Shown here in pieces: positions 8,038 to 16,842 of a DNA stretch of 64,000 bases. Made by a program: the position numbers and the translations under genes. Position 1 is the stretch's first letter. Every line of letters begins with the position of its first letter. Origin of the DNA: Geodermatophilus sp. DSM 45219 (GTDB lineage: Bacteria; Actinomycetota; Actinomycetes; Mycobacteriales; Geodermatophilaceae); NCBI RefSeq assembly GCF_900104025.1, contig NZ_FNIQ01000006.1:186001-250000 (forward strand), written 5' to 3'. The notes under the pieces were generated by a model. It searched no databases and was not told the origin of the DNA. It saw nothing but the letters and a program-made list of their open reading frames with translations.

Positions 8038-8874
8038 TCACAGGCTCAGACGCACGTGCGCGAGCGTACCGGGATACGAGGCGGGGAGATCGCTCAGTTG
8101 GGGATCCAGGTGACCCCTCCGGAAGGTGCCGCTGGCCGCCCCGCTGAGCAGCGTCACGCTCCCGCGGTGCTCCCCGGTTATGCCGATGACCCGGCTGATC
8201 CCGCGCCCACGGCCGGGGCGGCCGATGGAGGTGACGTGCACCTGCGCCGCCCGCACGATGGCCGTCCGGTCGTCGGGCACGGGGAGGGCCTCGGCGAGTC
8301 GCTCACGGAGGCCGATGCCGCTGTCACCAACGGCGAACGAGATGTCGCCTGCGTTGTCGTAGCGCTGGAGCGCCACGTAGCCGTGCGACCGCGTGCTGTG
8401 CTCCAGCACGTTCCGGGCCATCTCGTCGAGTGCCGCGTACAGCGGCTGGATGAGCTCGGGGTGGTCGTCGACGTAGGTCTGCACGAGGGCGGCGGCGACG
8501 GTGTCCAGGCCGGCCTCCCCGTCGAACCGGCGCAGCTCGACGAGCCGGTGGCCGAGCCGGCGCTCCCGCACGTGGGGCAGGTCGTGCGCCACGTCCAGCC
8601 CGGCCAGCTGCTCGCCGAGCCGCATGCGGGTGAGGTAGTTGGCGACGTCGCCACCGGCGGGCTTGTGGAACTGGACGGGACGGCGCTGCAGCATGGCCCG
8701 CTCGGCGATCACCGCGAGGCTCACCAGGCCGGCCGGGTCGATGAACTTGAGCCCGGTGAGGTCGATCCGGACCGGTCCGTGGTCGCCCGCAGGACGCAGG
8801 TGTCCGCCGATCTCGTCGTACGTCAACACGCCGTTGGTGCAGACCGCGATGTCGACGCAATCGGCCCGGGTCAT
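8038..8874 (-). CDS. GHKL-type ATPase with N-terminal STAS-like region
   Basis: 278 residues. The first part (about 30-80, VRIDLTGLKFIDPAGLVSLA) resembles a STAS domain. The second half is a histidine-kinase-like ATPase: N box LDEMARNVLEHS at 149-160, G1 box GDSGIGL at 183-189 and the Gly-rich segment GRGRGISRV at about 222-230. No histidine phosphoacceptor or sensor is present, so it is closer to anti-sigma-type kinases. It is the first gene of a two-gene unit with the STAS-like protein. A role in stress signalling or in defence is possible, and neither is proven. Confidence 0.7.
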   Translation of the reverse strand: MTRADCVDIAVCTNGVLTYDEIGGHLRPAGDHGPVRIDLTGLKFIDPAGLVSLAVIAERAMLQRRPVQFHKPAGGDVANYLTRMRLGEQLAGLDVAHDLPHVRERRLGHRLVELRRFDGEAGLDTVAAALVQTYVDDHPELIQPLYAALDEMARNVLEHSTRSHGYVALQRYDNAGDISFAVGDSGIGLRERLAEALPVPDDRTAIVRAAQVHVTSIGRPGRGRGISRVIGITGEHRGSVTLLSGAASGTFRRGHLDPQLSDLPASYPGTLAHVRLSL

Positions 8875-9159
8875 ATCCGTTACATCATCGGACCAGGGAG
8901 TGACAGCCGGATGCGTGACGGCCTGGTTCTCTCAAGTGACCGGAGGGCATGGTCGGTCGTCACTCGCCGACGGTCGGGGGTCGCACACGGTCAGGGCTCC
9001 CGACGAGCGTCGTCCCCGGGCAGCCAGCGTGGACCTCACCGTCGAGGTGACGGTCGCGCGCATCGGGCGGAGGACGCCGGCCAGCCCGGGATCGAGGTCA
9101 GCGGATCGCGGTGGCCGGGGGCGAGGCGCTGGACCGGTCGGTCGTCCCGAAGCGGTCCG

Positions 9160-9621
9160 TCAGCCACCCGCTCCCGGCATGGGTGGCAGCGCTCCGGCCT
9201 TCGTCAGCCAGCCGAGCCAGTCGCCGAGGTGCCAGGCCTCGGACACCTCGTCCCCGGTCCAGTGCAGGACGTGCGCGCCGTCGGCAGACGTGTGGTTCCC
9301 GGTCGGCTCCACTCCCGGCAGCAGCTGCGTCGTCCCGGAGAGGACGGCGTCGACCGTCCAGCGGTGTACGGAGGTCGTCCCGTCGACGACGTGCTCGTGC
9401 ACCTGCACGTGGATCTCGGAGAAGCCCGTCCGGAAGCTCGTGATGAACTCCCGCAGCTCGGCCCGCCCCATGTCCGGGAACGGGGGCCCGTGGTAGACGA
9501 CGTCGTCGGCGAAGACGTCGTCCACGGCGGACAGGTCGCCCTGCTCCCAGGCCGCCGTGAAGCGGGTCATCGCCTCACGCGCCCGCTCCTTCGAGACCGC
9601 CGAGCTCGTCGTCCGGGTCAT
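9160..9621 (-). CDS. SnoaL-like (NTF2-fold) protein
   Basis: 153 residues. It shows the NTF2/SnoaL pattern: helix AREAMTRFTAAWEQGDLSAV, strand FADDVVYHGPPFPDMG, helix ELREFITSFRTGF, then beta strands IHVQVHEHVVDG and TSVHRWTVDAVLSG ending with DEVSEAWHLGDWLGWL. SnoaL-like proteins bind small hydrophobic ligands and some are cyclases or isomerases; the substrate cannot be read from sequence. The ATG at 9621 has AAGGAG upstream. A small open frame overlaps the start by ATGA. Confidence 0.8.
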   Translation of the reverse strand: MTRTTSSAVSKERAREAMTRFTAAWEQGDLSAVDDVFADDVVYHGPPFPDMGRAELREFITSFRTGFSEIHVQVHEHVVDGTTSVHRWTVDAVLSGTTQLLPGVEPTGNHTSADGAHVLHWTGDEVSEAWHLGDWLGWLTKAGALPPMPGAGG

Positions 9622-9821
9622 GGCACGGCTCCTTCCTCGTGCGTCCGCGACGTCCCCCATGCTCCTCGGAAGGGGGCTCCGGACCAGGGACGTCCGGCCC
9701 GGCCGGTCAGTGGACGGCGCGCTCCTGCCCGGCCCAGTTGGGCATGCAGCTCCCGCTCGAGCACCTCGCCGACGGGGGAGAGCAGCGCCTCCGCCGTCCG
9801 GCCGAGCAGGGCGTCGGACAT
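9618..9821 (-). CDS. Possible small protein upstream of the SnoaL-like gene
   Basis: A 67-residue frame beginning MSDALLGRTAEALLSPVGEV and continuing LERELHAQLGRAG; the first half could form an amphipathic helix, the second half is low complexity. Its stop overlaps the ATG of the SnoaL-like gene (ATGA), which is the main reason to consider it a coupled leader gene. There is no recognisable domain, so it may equally be chance. Confidence 0.3.
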   Translation of the reverse strand: MSDALLGRTAEALLSPVGEVLERELHAQLGRAGARRPLTGRAGRPWSGAPFRGAWGTSRTHEEGAVP

Positions 9822-9900
9822 GGCGAGGCCCCGCCCGGGCCCCGGCCCGTGCCTTCACTGTCCGCAAGGACGAAGGCGCACCTGTGTCACACACTCGCTC

Positions 9901-9906
9901 TAGCCT
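9901..9906 (+). promoter_or_regulatory. Candidate -10 element for the SF1 helicase gene
   Basis: TAGCCT lies six bases before the helicase ATG at 9913. Actinobacterial housekeeping promoters often have a TANNNT -10, and this spacing would give a leaderless or nearly leaderless mRNA, in line with the lack of a ribosome binding site. No convincing -35 element is seen. Confidence 0.3.
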
Positions 9907-9912
9907 CCGTCC

Positions 9913-12900
9913 ATGAGCCCGCGGACGCCGTCGCGCCGGGGCGGCGTCCGGCTGGACGCCGGGGCCAAGGCCGTGCTCCGCGCCTGGGCCGACCTCGACC
10001 GGTTCGAGCTGCCCGAGGTGCCGACCAGCGAGGAGAAGGGCTGGGCCGCGGTCGGGGAGATCCCGCGCTGGCAGACGCCGCGCCCGTGGCCACCCCGGCC
10101 GGAGAAGGCCCCGGAACGGCAGGACCGGCAGGTCCTCGTCACCCGGGTGCTGTTCGGCTGCCTGCCGGTGGCCGAGCTGGAGGGGCTCCTGGACGAGCTG
10201 TTCCCCGACGACCTGCGCTTCCGCGCGACCGGCGTCCGCCGCCGCCCGACGACAGGCGGCGCGCTGACCTGCCGTGGGTCCTTCCTGCTGGACGACGCCG
10301 GCCGGCCGATCGGGGACTCCCTCAGCTACTCGCCGCTCATCGACTTCGCCCGGCACGTCCAGCACCACGTGGCCGCAGGGACGCCCCTGAACGGTGCGGT
10401 CGGGAAGGCGCTGCGTGCCATCGACGCCCGGGAGACCAAGCTCCGCACCGACTGGGAGCGCGTCGCGGACGGTGCCCCCGAGAACGCCGACCCGGCCGCG
10501 GTCGTCCTGCAGCTGCTGCGGTCGGTCTCGGTGCAGCGGGACGTGTTCCGCTACGCCACCTGGTGGGTGCCCACCGGCCAGCAACCAGCCGGCCAGCTGC
10601 CGGCCTTCTTCCGCGACGACCTGCTCGCCGCGGTGCAGCACCCCACCTCACCGCTGGTGGGCGACTACCTCAGCGGCCGCCCGCGCGGTCGGCCGGCGAC
10701 CACCCAGGACGTGCGGGACGACGGCGTGCTGGCCGAGCTGGTCACGCCGTTCCGGATGCCGCGGGCGGCCTGGCCGGGGGAGCACCGGCCGCGGCTGTCG
10801 CAGCAGGTCGCCGTGAGCGCGGTCGTCGGCGCCGACGCGCAGCGGATCCTGTCGGTCAACGGGCCCCCGGGCACCGGCAAGACCACCCTGCTGCGCGACG
10901 TCTACGCCAACGTGGTCACCGACCGGGCGGAGGCGATGGTGCGCTACGCCGACCCGGCGAAGGCCTTCGGGCCCCGGCGCGAGCTGCCGTCGGGCACCCA
11001 GCGCACCTGGGAGCTCCACGCACCCGCCGCGGACCTCTGCGGCTTCGAGATGCTCGTCGCGTCGAGCAACAACGCGGCGGTCGAGAACGTCAGCCGGGAA
11101 CTGCCGTCGCTCGACAAAGTCGATCCCGGGCTGAGGGACGTCGTCAGCTACTTCCGGCCGGCGGCCAACCCGGAGCCGCCGTCGCCGAAGGGTGCGGTGC
11201 CCCGGCGGACGGGCCGCCCGGGCCTGCTGGCGAAGGGCGAGGCGTGGGGCTTCGCGGCCGCGGTGCTGGGCAGCCGGGACCGGGTCTCGGCCTTCACGGA
11301 GGTGGTCGACCGGTACCGCACGGCACGGGGCACCACCGACCTGCTCTCCCTGCTGGGCGCCGGGGCGACCGACGCGCAGTGGGCGGCGGCCCGGCGGCGG
11401 TTCCGCGAGGCGCGGCAGGCGGTCGAGCGGCGGTGCGCCGAGCTGGCGGAGGTGGCCGAGGGCCTTGCCGTGGTCGACGACCTCGCCGGCCGGCGGGAGG
11501 CAGAGCGGCGGGCGGTCGAGGACGCCGAGCGCGCGCTGACCCGGGCCACCGAGGACGTCGGACGGGCCCGGCAGGCCGTGGCCGACCACGAGGGCCCGGC
11601 GGCCGCGGCGGTGCTGGCGGTCGAGGGCGTCTCGGCGCAGCGACCGGGCGCCCTGTCCCGTTGGTTACAGACCGAGGCCGCGGCGTCGTGGTCGGCCCGG
11701 ATGGCGGCGGCGGAGGAGGCGGCCGAGACCGCGGCCCGTGAGCTGGAGGCGCGTCGCGTCGTCCTGGCGCGGGTGCTCGGTGCGGAGGAGGGAGCGCGGG
11801 AGGCGGCGCGCGCAGCGGCGGCGGCGCAGCGGGCGGCGGAGGAGCGGCTGCGGCGGCTGCAGGCGGCGGTCGCCGCCTGTCCGGAGCGGGTGGACGCCGC
11901 GTGGTGGCAGCGGCCGCGCGCCGCCCGGGAGTCCGGGCCGGCCTGGATCGACGCGGACCTGCAGCGCATGCGGGGAGAGCTGTTCGCGGCGGCGATGCAC
12001 GTCCACGAGGTGTTCGCCCGGCGCGCGGGCACCCAGATGCAGGCCAACCTGCGCACGTGGATGGCGCTGCAGACCAACGAGGTGGAGACGACGGTCGCCC
12101 GGGAGGTCACCCTCGCCGCCTGGCAGGCGTTCTTCCTGCTGGTGCCGCTGGCCTCGACGACGTTCGCGTCGATGGCCCGGCTGCTGCGGGACGTGCCCAC
12201 CGGGTCGCTGGGCTGGCTGATCGTCGACGAGGCCGGCCAGGCGGTGCCGTCGGCGGCGGTCGGCGGGCTGGCGCGGTTCCGGCGGGCCGTCGTCGTCGGC
12301 GACCCGCAGCAGCTGGAGCCGGTGGTGACGCTGCCGGACGCCCTGGTCGCCCAGCTGATGCGGCACCACGGCGCCGCCGCCGAGCTCGCCCCGAACCGGG
12401 CCTCGGTGCAGACGCTCACCGACTCGATCACCCGGTTCGGCACCGAGCGGCTGGGCACGTGGCTCGGCCTGCCGCTGCTGGTGCACAACCGCTGCCTGGA
12501 GCCGATGTTCTCCATCGCGAACGAGATCGCCTACGCCGGCGAGATGATCTCCGGCCGACTGGAGCCGGGCCCGGACGACCTGATGGGTCCGAGCCGGTGG
12601 ATCGACCTGCCGCGGCCGGACGGCGCGCACTTCCGGACGGAGGACGCGGAGCGGGTGCTGGAGCTGCTCCGCAGGGTGGACTGGGCGGTGGACCAGTCGA
12701 TCGCGATCATCTCGCCCTTCAAGGAGGTGGTGCGCGGGTTGCGGCGGCCGGTCGAGCGGGAGGTGCTCGCGCTGCTGCCTCCCGAGCGCCGGTCGAAGGA
12801 GGGGCGGGAGAAGGCCCTCGACTCGGTGAGGGTGGGGACGGTGCACACCTTCCAAGGGCAGGAGAAGACGGCGGTGGTCCTGGTGCTGGGCGGGGGCTCG

Positions 12901-13059
12901 AACGGTGCGCGGGCGTGGGCGGCCGGCAGCCCCAACCTGCTCAACGTCGCCGTCACCCGTGCCCAGGACCGGCTGTACGTGGTCGGCGACCGCTCGGCGT
13001 GGGCCGACGTCGGGCACGCCCGGACCCTTGCCGAGTGGCTGCCGTTCGGGCCGGACTGA
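9913..13059 (+). CDS. SF1 (UPF1/AAA_11-AAA_12-like) helicase, stand-alone
   Basis: 1048 residues. After a 300-residue N-terminal region without known motifs comes the helicase core: Walker A NGPPGTGKTTLLRDV at about 315, then SSNNAAVENVSREL (motif Ia-like), an inserted coiled-coil region of some 350 residues (about 400-770), motif II LIVDEAGQAVPS at about 771, motif III VVVGDPQQLEPV, GTVHTFQGQEKTAVVLV at about 976 and motif VI NVAVTRAQDRLYVVGD at about 1010. All catalytic motifs are intact. The large insertion and N-terminal region suggest a specialised nucleic-acid remodeller; relatives occur in antiphage systems. No nuclease is encoded beside it. Function is inference from the fold only. 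Confidence 0.8.
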   Translation: MSPRTPSRRGGVRLDAGAKAVLRAWADLDRFELPEVPTSEEKGWAAVGEIPRWQTPRPWPPRPEKAPERQDRQVLVTRVLFGCLPVAELEGLLDELFPDDLRFRATGVRRRPTTGGALTCRGSFLLDDAGRPIGDSLSYSPLIDFARHVQHHVAAGTPLNGAVGKALRAIDARETKLRTDWERVADGAPENADPAAVVLQLLRSVSVQRDVFRYATWWVPTGQQPAGQLPAFFRDDLLAAVQHPTSPLVGDYLSGRPRGRPATTQDVRDDGVLAELVTPFRMPRAAWPGEHRPRLSQQVAVSAVVGADAQRILSVNGPPGTGKTTLLRDVYANVVTDRAEAMVRYADPAKAFGPRRELPSGTQRTWELHAPAADLCGFEMLVASSNNAAVENVSRELPSLDKVDPGLRDVVSYFRPAANPEPPSPKGAVPRRTGRPGLLAKGEAWGFAAAVLGSRDRVSAFTEVVDRYRTARGTTDLLSLLGAGATDAQWAAARRRFREARQAVERRCAELAEVAEGLAVVDDLAGRREAERRAVEDAERALTRATEDVGRARQAVADHEGPAAAAVLAVEGVSAQRPGALSRWLQTEAAASWSARMAAAEEAAETAARELEARRVVLARVLGAEEGAREAARAAAAAQRAAEERLRRLQAAVAACPERVDAAWWQRPRAARESGPAWIDADLQRMRGELFAAAMHVHEVFARRAGTQMQANLRTWMALQTNEVETTVAREVTLAAWQAFFLLVPLASTTFASMARLLRDVPTGSLGWLIVDEAGQAVPSAAVGGLARFRRAVVVGDPQQLEPVVTLPDALVAQLMRHHGAAAELAPNRASVQTLTDSITRFGTERLGTWLGLPLLVHNRCLEPMFSIANEIAYAGEMISGRLEPGPDDLMGPSRWIDLPRPDGAHFRTEDAERVLELLRRVDWAVDQSIAIISPFKEVVRGLRRPVEREVLALLPPERRSKEGREKALDSVRVGTVHTFQGQEKTAVVLVLGGGSNGARAWAAGSPNLLNVAVTRAQDRLYVVGDRSAWADVGHARTLAEWLPFGPD

Positions 13060-13252
13060 CCTGTGCCGCCGGGACCGCCCCGTCCACGGGCGGAGCTGGC
13101 CAACGGGCAGAGCGCACCACTGCTCCGGGCGCCGGCGTCCCCGGGCGTCCGACCCCTCGGCCCGGCGCCCGCCGTCCGAGCTCCGCCGCAGCCGGTCTGG
13201 ACGGGCCGGGCGCGCGGACGGGACGATGTGCGCCCGCTGCGAGGAGGCCCCC

Positions 13253-13723
13253 GTGCTCGGTTGGATCGACGGCCAGCTGCCCTGGTGGGTGATCGGTCCA
13301 GGCGTGGGGCTGTGCGTCGTCGCGCTCTACGGGCTGGCCGACGCCCGGCTCGGGGTGTCCGGGGCCTGGCTGGCGACGATCGCCCGGGCGGAGGGCTGGC
13401 AGCCGGAGCCGTGGCGCCGGTCGTTCCTCTTGGCGCTCGTGGTGGGCTCGCTCGGCGCGGCCCTGCTCGGGCCGCCCGTCACCGTGCACGGGTACGGGCG
13501 GCTGTCCGAGCTCCTCCCGCCGGTGCTGTTGGTCCCGGTGCTGCTGGCGGTGGGACTGGCGCTCGGCTACGGCGCCCGGTGGGCGGGCGGCTGCACGTCC
13601 GGGCACGGGCTGTCCGGGTGCGCGGTGGCCTCGCCGGACAGCCTGGTGACGACGGCGACGTTCTTCTCCGTCGCCGTCCTGGTGACCCTGGCGCTGCACG
13701 CGCTGACCGGCGGGGCACTGTGA
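13253..13723 (+). CDS. YeeE/YedE-family (DUF6691) transporter half, first gene
   Basis: 156 residues with four hydrophobic segments and the family motif ARWAGGCTSGHGLSGCAVAS, whose cysteine and glycines line the path for thiosulfate or other reduced sulfur in YeeE. The GTG at 13253 is chosen because GAGGAGG lies 5 bases upstream; an in-frame ATG at 13226 would place that site inside the coding region. Its stop overlaps the GTG of the second half by four bases, so the two halves are coupled and probably form one channel. Confidence 0.75.
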   Translation: MLGWIDGQLPWWVIGPGVGLCVVALYGLADARLGVSGAWLATIARAEGWQPEPWRRSFLLALVVGSLGAALLGPPVTVHGYGRLSELLPPVLLVPVLLAVGLALGYGARWAGGCTSGHGLSGCAVASPDSLVTTATFFSVAVLVTLALHALTGGAL

Positions 13724-14214
13724 GCCGCCGGACCCGGTGGGCCGTGCTCGCCGTCGGCGCGGTGTTCGGCTTCCTGCTCACGGCCAGCGGCTTCGGCGAC
13801 TACGAGACGATCCACCGTGGCCTGCTGCTCCAGGACGGCTACATCTACCTGACCATGGGCAGCGCCGTCGGGACGGCGTTCGCAGGCATCGCCCTGCTCC
13901 GGCGGCGGGGACGGACGGCGTCCGGCGCACCGCTGCGGCTGCCTCGGCAACGGGCCGAGCGGCGACACGTGTACGGCGGGGCCGTGTTCGGGCTGGGCTT
14001 CGGCGTCGGGGCGACGTGCCCGGGGATCACGGTCGCGATGACGACGACCGGCGGCCTGTACGGGCTGGTCGTGCTGGTCGGCCTGCTCGGCGGGCTGCGG
14101 CTGCGCGGGTGGGTGGAGCAGCGCGCGGCCCGCTCGCTGAGCACGGAGCCGATGCTGCCGGCGGCCCAGCCCGTCGTGTCGGCTCGACGGCTCTCGGACG
14201 TGGTCCCCGAGTAG
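13720..14214 (+). CDS. YeeE/YedE-family (DUF6691) transporter half, second gene
   Basis: 164 residues with membrane segments at about 7-23, 40-60, 88-103 and 108-127. The second conserved motif GVGATCPGITVA supplies the other cysteine of the YeeE/YedE sulfur-transport family. Start is a GTG inside the stop codon of the first half. Split YeeE/YedE pairs such as this are widespread; transport of thiosulfate or another sulfur compound is inferred. No rhodanese or sulfur-oxidation gene is adjacent. Confidence 0.75.
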   Translation: MSRRTRWAVLAVGAVFGFLLTASGFGDYETIHRGLLLQDGYIYLTMGSAVGTAFAGIALLRRRGRTASGAPLRLPRQRAERRHVYGGAVFGLGFGVGATCPGITVAMTTTGGLYGLVVLVGLLGGLRLRGWVEQRAARSLSTEPMLPAAQPVVSARRLSDVVPE

Positions 14215-14439
14215 TTGCGCGGCGTGGAAGCGACGGGTTCGCCTCGACCGCCGACGGATCCGACCGCAGCACGTGGTGCGCGCTCGCCGTCCCGGATCCC
14301 GAGCTGCCGGAGTGCGCCGGCGACCGATCGACTCGGCGTGGGTCCGGGTGCGGCCGGCGCAGGCGGTGGCGGCTCGTCGTGGGGTCCGGATCGCTGCCCT
14401 GTCGGAGCCCGGGTCGCCAGGAGCGGAAGGCTCTGCGGG

Positions 14440-15684
14440 TCAGCCCACGGACGTCGCCTGCTCCCGGTCCCGGGCGGAGGCGATGAACTCCCGGACGACG
14501 GGGTATACCTCGGCCTCCCAGCGGGAGCCGCTGAAGACGCCGTAGTGGCCGACCTTCTCCTGCAGGTGGTGGCGCCTGCGCTCCTCGGGGATGCCGGTGC
14601 ACAGCCGGTGGGCCGCCTCGGTCTGGCCGGGGGAGCAGATGTCGTCGTTCGCGCCCTCGACGGTGAGCAGGGCGGTGTGCCGGATGGCCCCGGGGTCGAC
14701 GCGCCGGCCCCGCCAGGTGAAGCGGCCGAGGGGGAGGTCGTGGCGCTGGAAGATGCGCTGGACGGTCTGCAGGTAGAACTCGGCTGGGACGTCCATGACC
14801 GCGCCGTACTCGTCGTAGAAGGCGCGGGTGGTGGCGGCCGCGGCGGCGTTGCCGGTGACCAGGTCGCGGTACATCCGCGCGTGCGCGGTGAGGTGCCGCC
14901 GGGGGTTCATCGACATGAAGGCGGTCAGCTGGACGACGCCGGGGTAGACCCGCCGTCCCGCGCCTCGGTACCGGCCGGGCACGGTGTCGACGACCCGGCG
15001 CTCGAACCACTCGATCGGCTTGCCGGTGGCGGACGTGTTGACCCGGTTGGGGTTGATGCGGGTGTCGATCGGGCCGGCCATGAGGGTGACGGAGGCGGGC
15101 TGGGCGGGGTCGTCCTCGGCGGCGAGCAGCGCGACGGCGGCGAGCACGGGGACGGCGGGCTGGCAGACGGCCACGACGTGGGTGTCGGGGCCGAGGTGGC
15201 GCAGCGCCTGCATGACGTGCTCGATGTACTCGTCCAGCCCGAACGCCCCGTGCGCGACCGGGATGTCGCGGGCGTTGTGCCAGTCGATGACGTAGACGTC
15301 GTGGTCGGACAGCAGCGTGCGGATCGTCGGCCGGATGAGCGTGGTGAAGTGGCCGGACATGGGGCCGACGACGAGCACGCGGGGCTGGCCGGTCACCGAG
15401 GGCTTCGCGAAGTGCAGCAGGGTGCCGAACGGCGTCTTGAGGGCCGGGCGCTCGAAGACGTCCGCCTCGCGGCCACCGACCGGCACGGTGGTGATGCCGA
15501 AGGCCGGGCGGTGGTGGGTGGGACGCGCGTTGGCGAGGATGTCGCAGGCCGCCACCATGTGACGGACGCCCGGGGTGCGGCCCAGCGGGGACGGCAGGGA
15601 CTGCAGCGCGCGGGCGGTCCACTCGGACGCCGCGACGACGGGCGCTCCCATCCGGCGGTTCATCTCGTAAGCGCTGTAGAGCAT
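14440..15684 (-). CDS. phaZ: Intracellular polyhydroxyalkanoate depolymerase
   Basis: 414 residues, beginning MLYSAYEMNRRMGAPVVAAS, the usual start of the PhaZ family. An alpha/beta-hydrolase fold follows. The nucleophile elbow reads VVAVCQPAVPVLAAV near residue 173: intracellular PhaZ enzymes use cysteine here rather than serine. Later motifs VEGANDDICSPGQTEAAHRL (acid residue) and KVGHYGVFSGSRWE (catalytic His) complete the triad. It releases hydroxyacids from storage granules in the cytosol. A perfect 16-base palindrome lies 33 bases upstream of the start, so it is probably repressor controlled. Confidence 0.9.
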   Translation of the reverse strand: MLYSAYEMNRRMGAPVVAASEWTARALQSLPSPLGRTPGVRHMVAACDILANARPTHHRPAFGITTVPVGGREADVFERPALKTPFGTLLHFAKPSVTGQPRVLVVGPMSGHFTTLIRPTIRTLLSDHDVYVIDWHNARDIPVAHGAFGLDEYIEHVMQALRHLGPDTHVVAVCQPAVPVLAAVALLAAEDDPAQPASVTLMAGPIDTRINPNRVNTSATGKPIEWFERRVVDTVPGRYRGAGRRVYPGVVQLTAFMSMNPRRHLTAHARMYRDLVTGNAAAAATTRAFYDEYGAVMDVPAEFYLQTVQRIFQRHDLPLGRFTWRGRRVDPGAIRHTALLTVEGANDDICSPGQTEAAHRLCTGIPEERRRHHLQEKVGHYGVFSGSRWEAEVYPVVREFIASARDREQATSVG

Positions 15685-15716
15685 CGGCCTGCCTGTCGCT
15701 CGGTCGTCGTCCGTCC

Positions 15717-15732
15717 AGTGACTTAAGTCACT
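15717..15732. promoter_or_regulatory. Perfect palindromic operator upstream of phaZ
   Basis: AGTGACTTAAGTCACT is a perfect 16-base palindrome placed 33-48 bases before the phaZ ATG, where it would overlap or sit next to the promoter. This form (TGAC-TTAA-GTCA) suits a dimeric regulator of the TetR or GntR type. No regulator gene of that type lies in the window, so the factor is encoded elsewhere. Confidence 0.65.
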
Positions 15733-15753
15733 TGCCCGAAGACGTTAACCGCT

Positions 15754-16056
15754 GTGTACGACGGTGGCGCGTCGGGGCCCCGGCGCGGCGACGTGGCGGG
15801 CAGGTGTCGCGGCACTGGCGTCCCGTGGGCAGCAGCCACCACTCCGGTCCCAGTCGCAGCTCGGGACGTCGCGGTGGTGGCGTTGCTCGGCGCTGCTGTG
15901 GCCGGGGTCTGGCCGATCTCGTGGAGGCGCTCCGGTGACCACGGTCGCCGATCCTGCTTACGGCTCCTGCGCGGCCTCGGGGACGTGCTGGTGCCGGCCG
16001 AGCACCACTTGGCGATGCTCCAGGACCGGGTGCGCGGCCGGCTGGGAGAGGGCTGA
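15754..16056 (+). CDS. Possible small membrane protein
   Basis: A 100-residue open frame with GTG start. It contains one good hydrophobic stretch (VAVVALLGAAVAGVWPI) and an ordinary-looking C-terminus (GDVLVPAEHHLAMLQDRVRG). There is no ribosome binding site and no recognised family. It fills the space between phaZ and the convergent barrel-protein gene, which is otherwise empty. It may be real or chance. Confidence 0.35.
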   Translation: MYDGGASGPRRGDVAGRCRGTGVPWAAATTPVPVAARDVAVVALLGAAVAGVWPISWRRSGDHGRRSCLRLLRGLGDVLVPAEHHLAMLQDRVRGRLGEG

Positions 16057-16077
16057 CCGGCAGGAGCCCGCGGCGGG

Positions 16078-16701
16078 TCAGACCGTCTCGGGAACCCGCA
16101 GGTGGGCGAGGACGAGCTCCATCTCGGCGACGTCCACGATCCTGGCGCCCATGGCCTGGGCAAACTGCTCGCGCAGGACCCTGGCGTGCTTGCGCACCAG
16201 CCCGGCGGCGTCGCGGTTCTCGAAGCTGGTGACGCTGACGGTCCGGCCGAGGCGCCGGTCGACGAGCATGCTGACGCTGCAGAAGCCGGGCAGCTCCTGG
16301 AGCTTGGGCAGCAGGTTGTGCCGGTAGGCGTCGAGCAGGTCGTCGAGGTGGTTCGGTGCGATGCGGGCCCAGGTGACCTGCGCGCCGGCGCCGTCCCCGG
16401 CCGGGCGCTCCCGGTGCAGAACGGCGATCTCCCACTCCTGGACGTCGGCGTGCTCGCCGCCGAGGGTGTGCAGCAGGCGGTGCTGGACGGTGCGGTCCTC
16501 CGCGGCGGTGGCGCGCATGGCCTGCTCGTCGACCCAGGCGGTGGCAACTATGCAGCGGCCGCTCTCGCGGTCGGCGAGCAGCGACAGGCCGACGCAGCCG
16601 TCGGTCTGCTTGATCGCCGGCATCACCTCGTCGCGCACGTAGGCGATGCCCGCGTCGAGGGTGCTGGGGTTGCCGCGGATGCTGGTGGATCGGGCGTACA
16701 T
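16078..16701 (-). CDS. Tandem ABM-like dimeric alpha/beta-barrel protein
   Basis: 207 residues made of two similar halves. Each has a ferredoxin-like beta-alpha-beta pattern: first [20 protein letters not shown] with [20 protein letters not shown], then [20 protein letters not shown] with [20 protein letters not shown]. This is the antibiotic-biosynthesis-monooxygenase (ABM) or dimeric alpha/beta-barrel fold, here fused in tandem to make a barrel in one chain. Substrate unknown. ATG at 16701 is preceded by CAGGAGG. Ends near position 16078 with no clear terminator. Confidence 0.7.
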   Translation of the reverse strand: MYARSTSIRGNPSTLDAGIAYVRDEVMPAIKQTDGCVGLSLLADRESGRCIVATAWVDEQAMRATAAEDRTVQHRLLHTLGGEHADVQEWEIAVLHRERPAGDGAGAQVTWARIAPNHLDDLLDAYRHNLLPKLQELPGFCSVSMLVDRRLGRTVSVTSFENRDAAGLVRKHARVLREQFAQAMGARIVDVAEMELVLAHLRVPETV

Positions 16702-16842
16702 GCCACCTCCTGTTCGGGCGGCGCCCCGGCGGCATCGCCTCGCAGGTCAGCTTCTCGGCCGATGACCCGCGAGGCAACGTCTGGTGTAGCCCTACGGGGT
16801 TGCCGTGAAGCAGCTGTCATCGACCTGGGCAACCATCGGCAC

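Noticed and set aside
7246-9860. The shared string CCTTCACTGT at 7250 and 9852 as a regulon motif
   Set aside because: Two copies of a 10-base string with different flanks are too little; one is upstream of a small membrane gene, the other lies before a different gene at a different distance.
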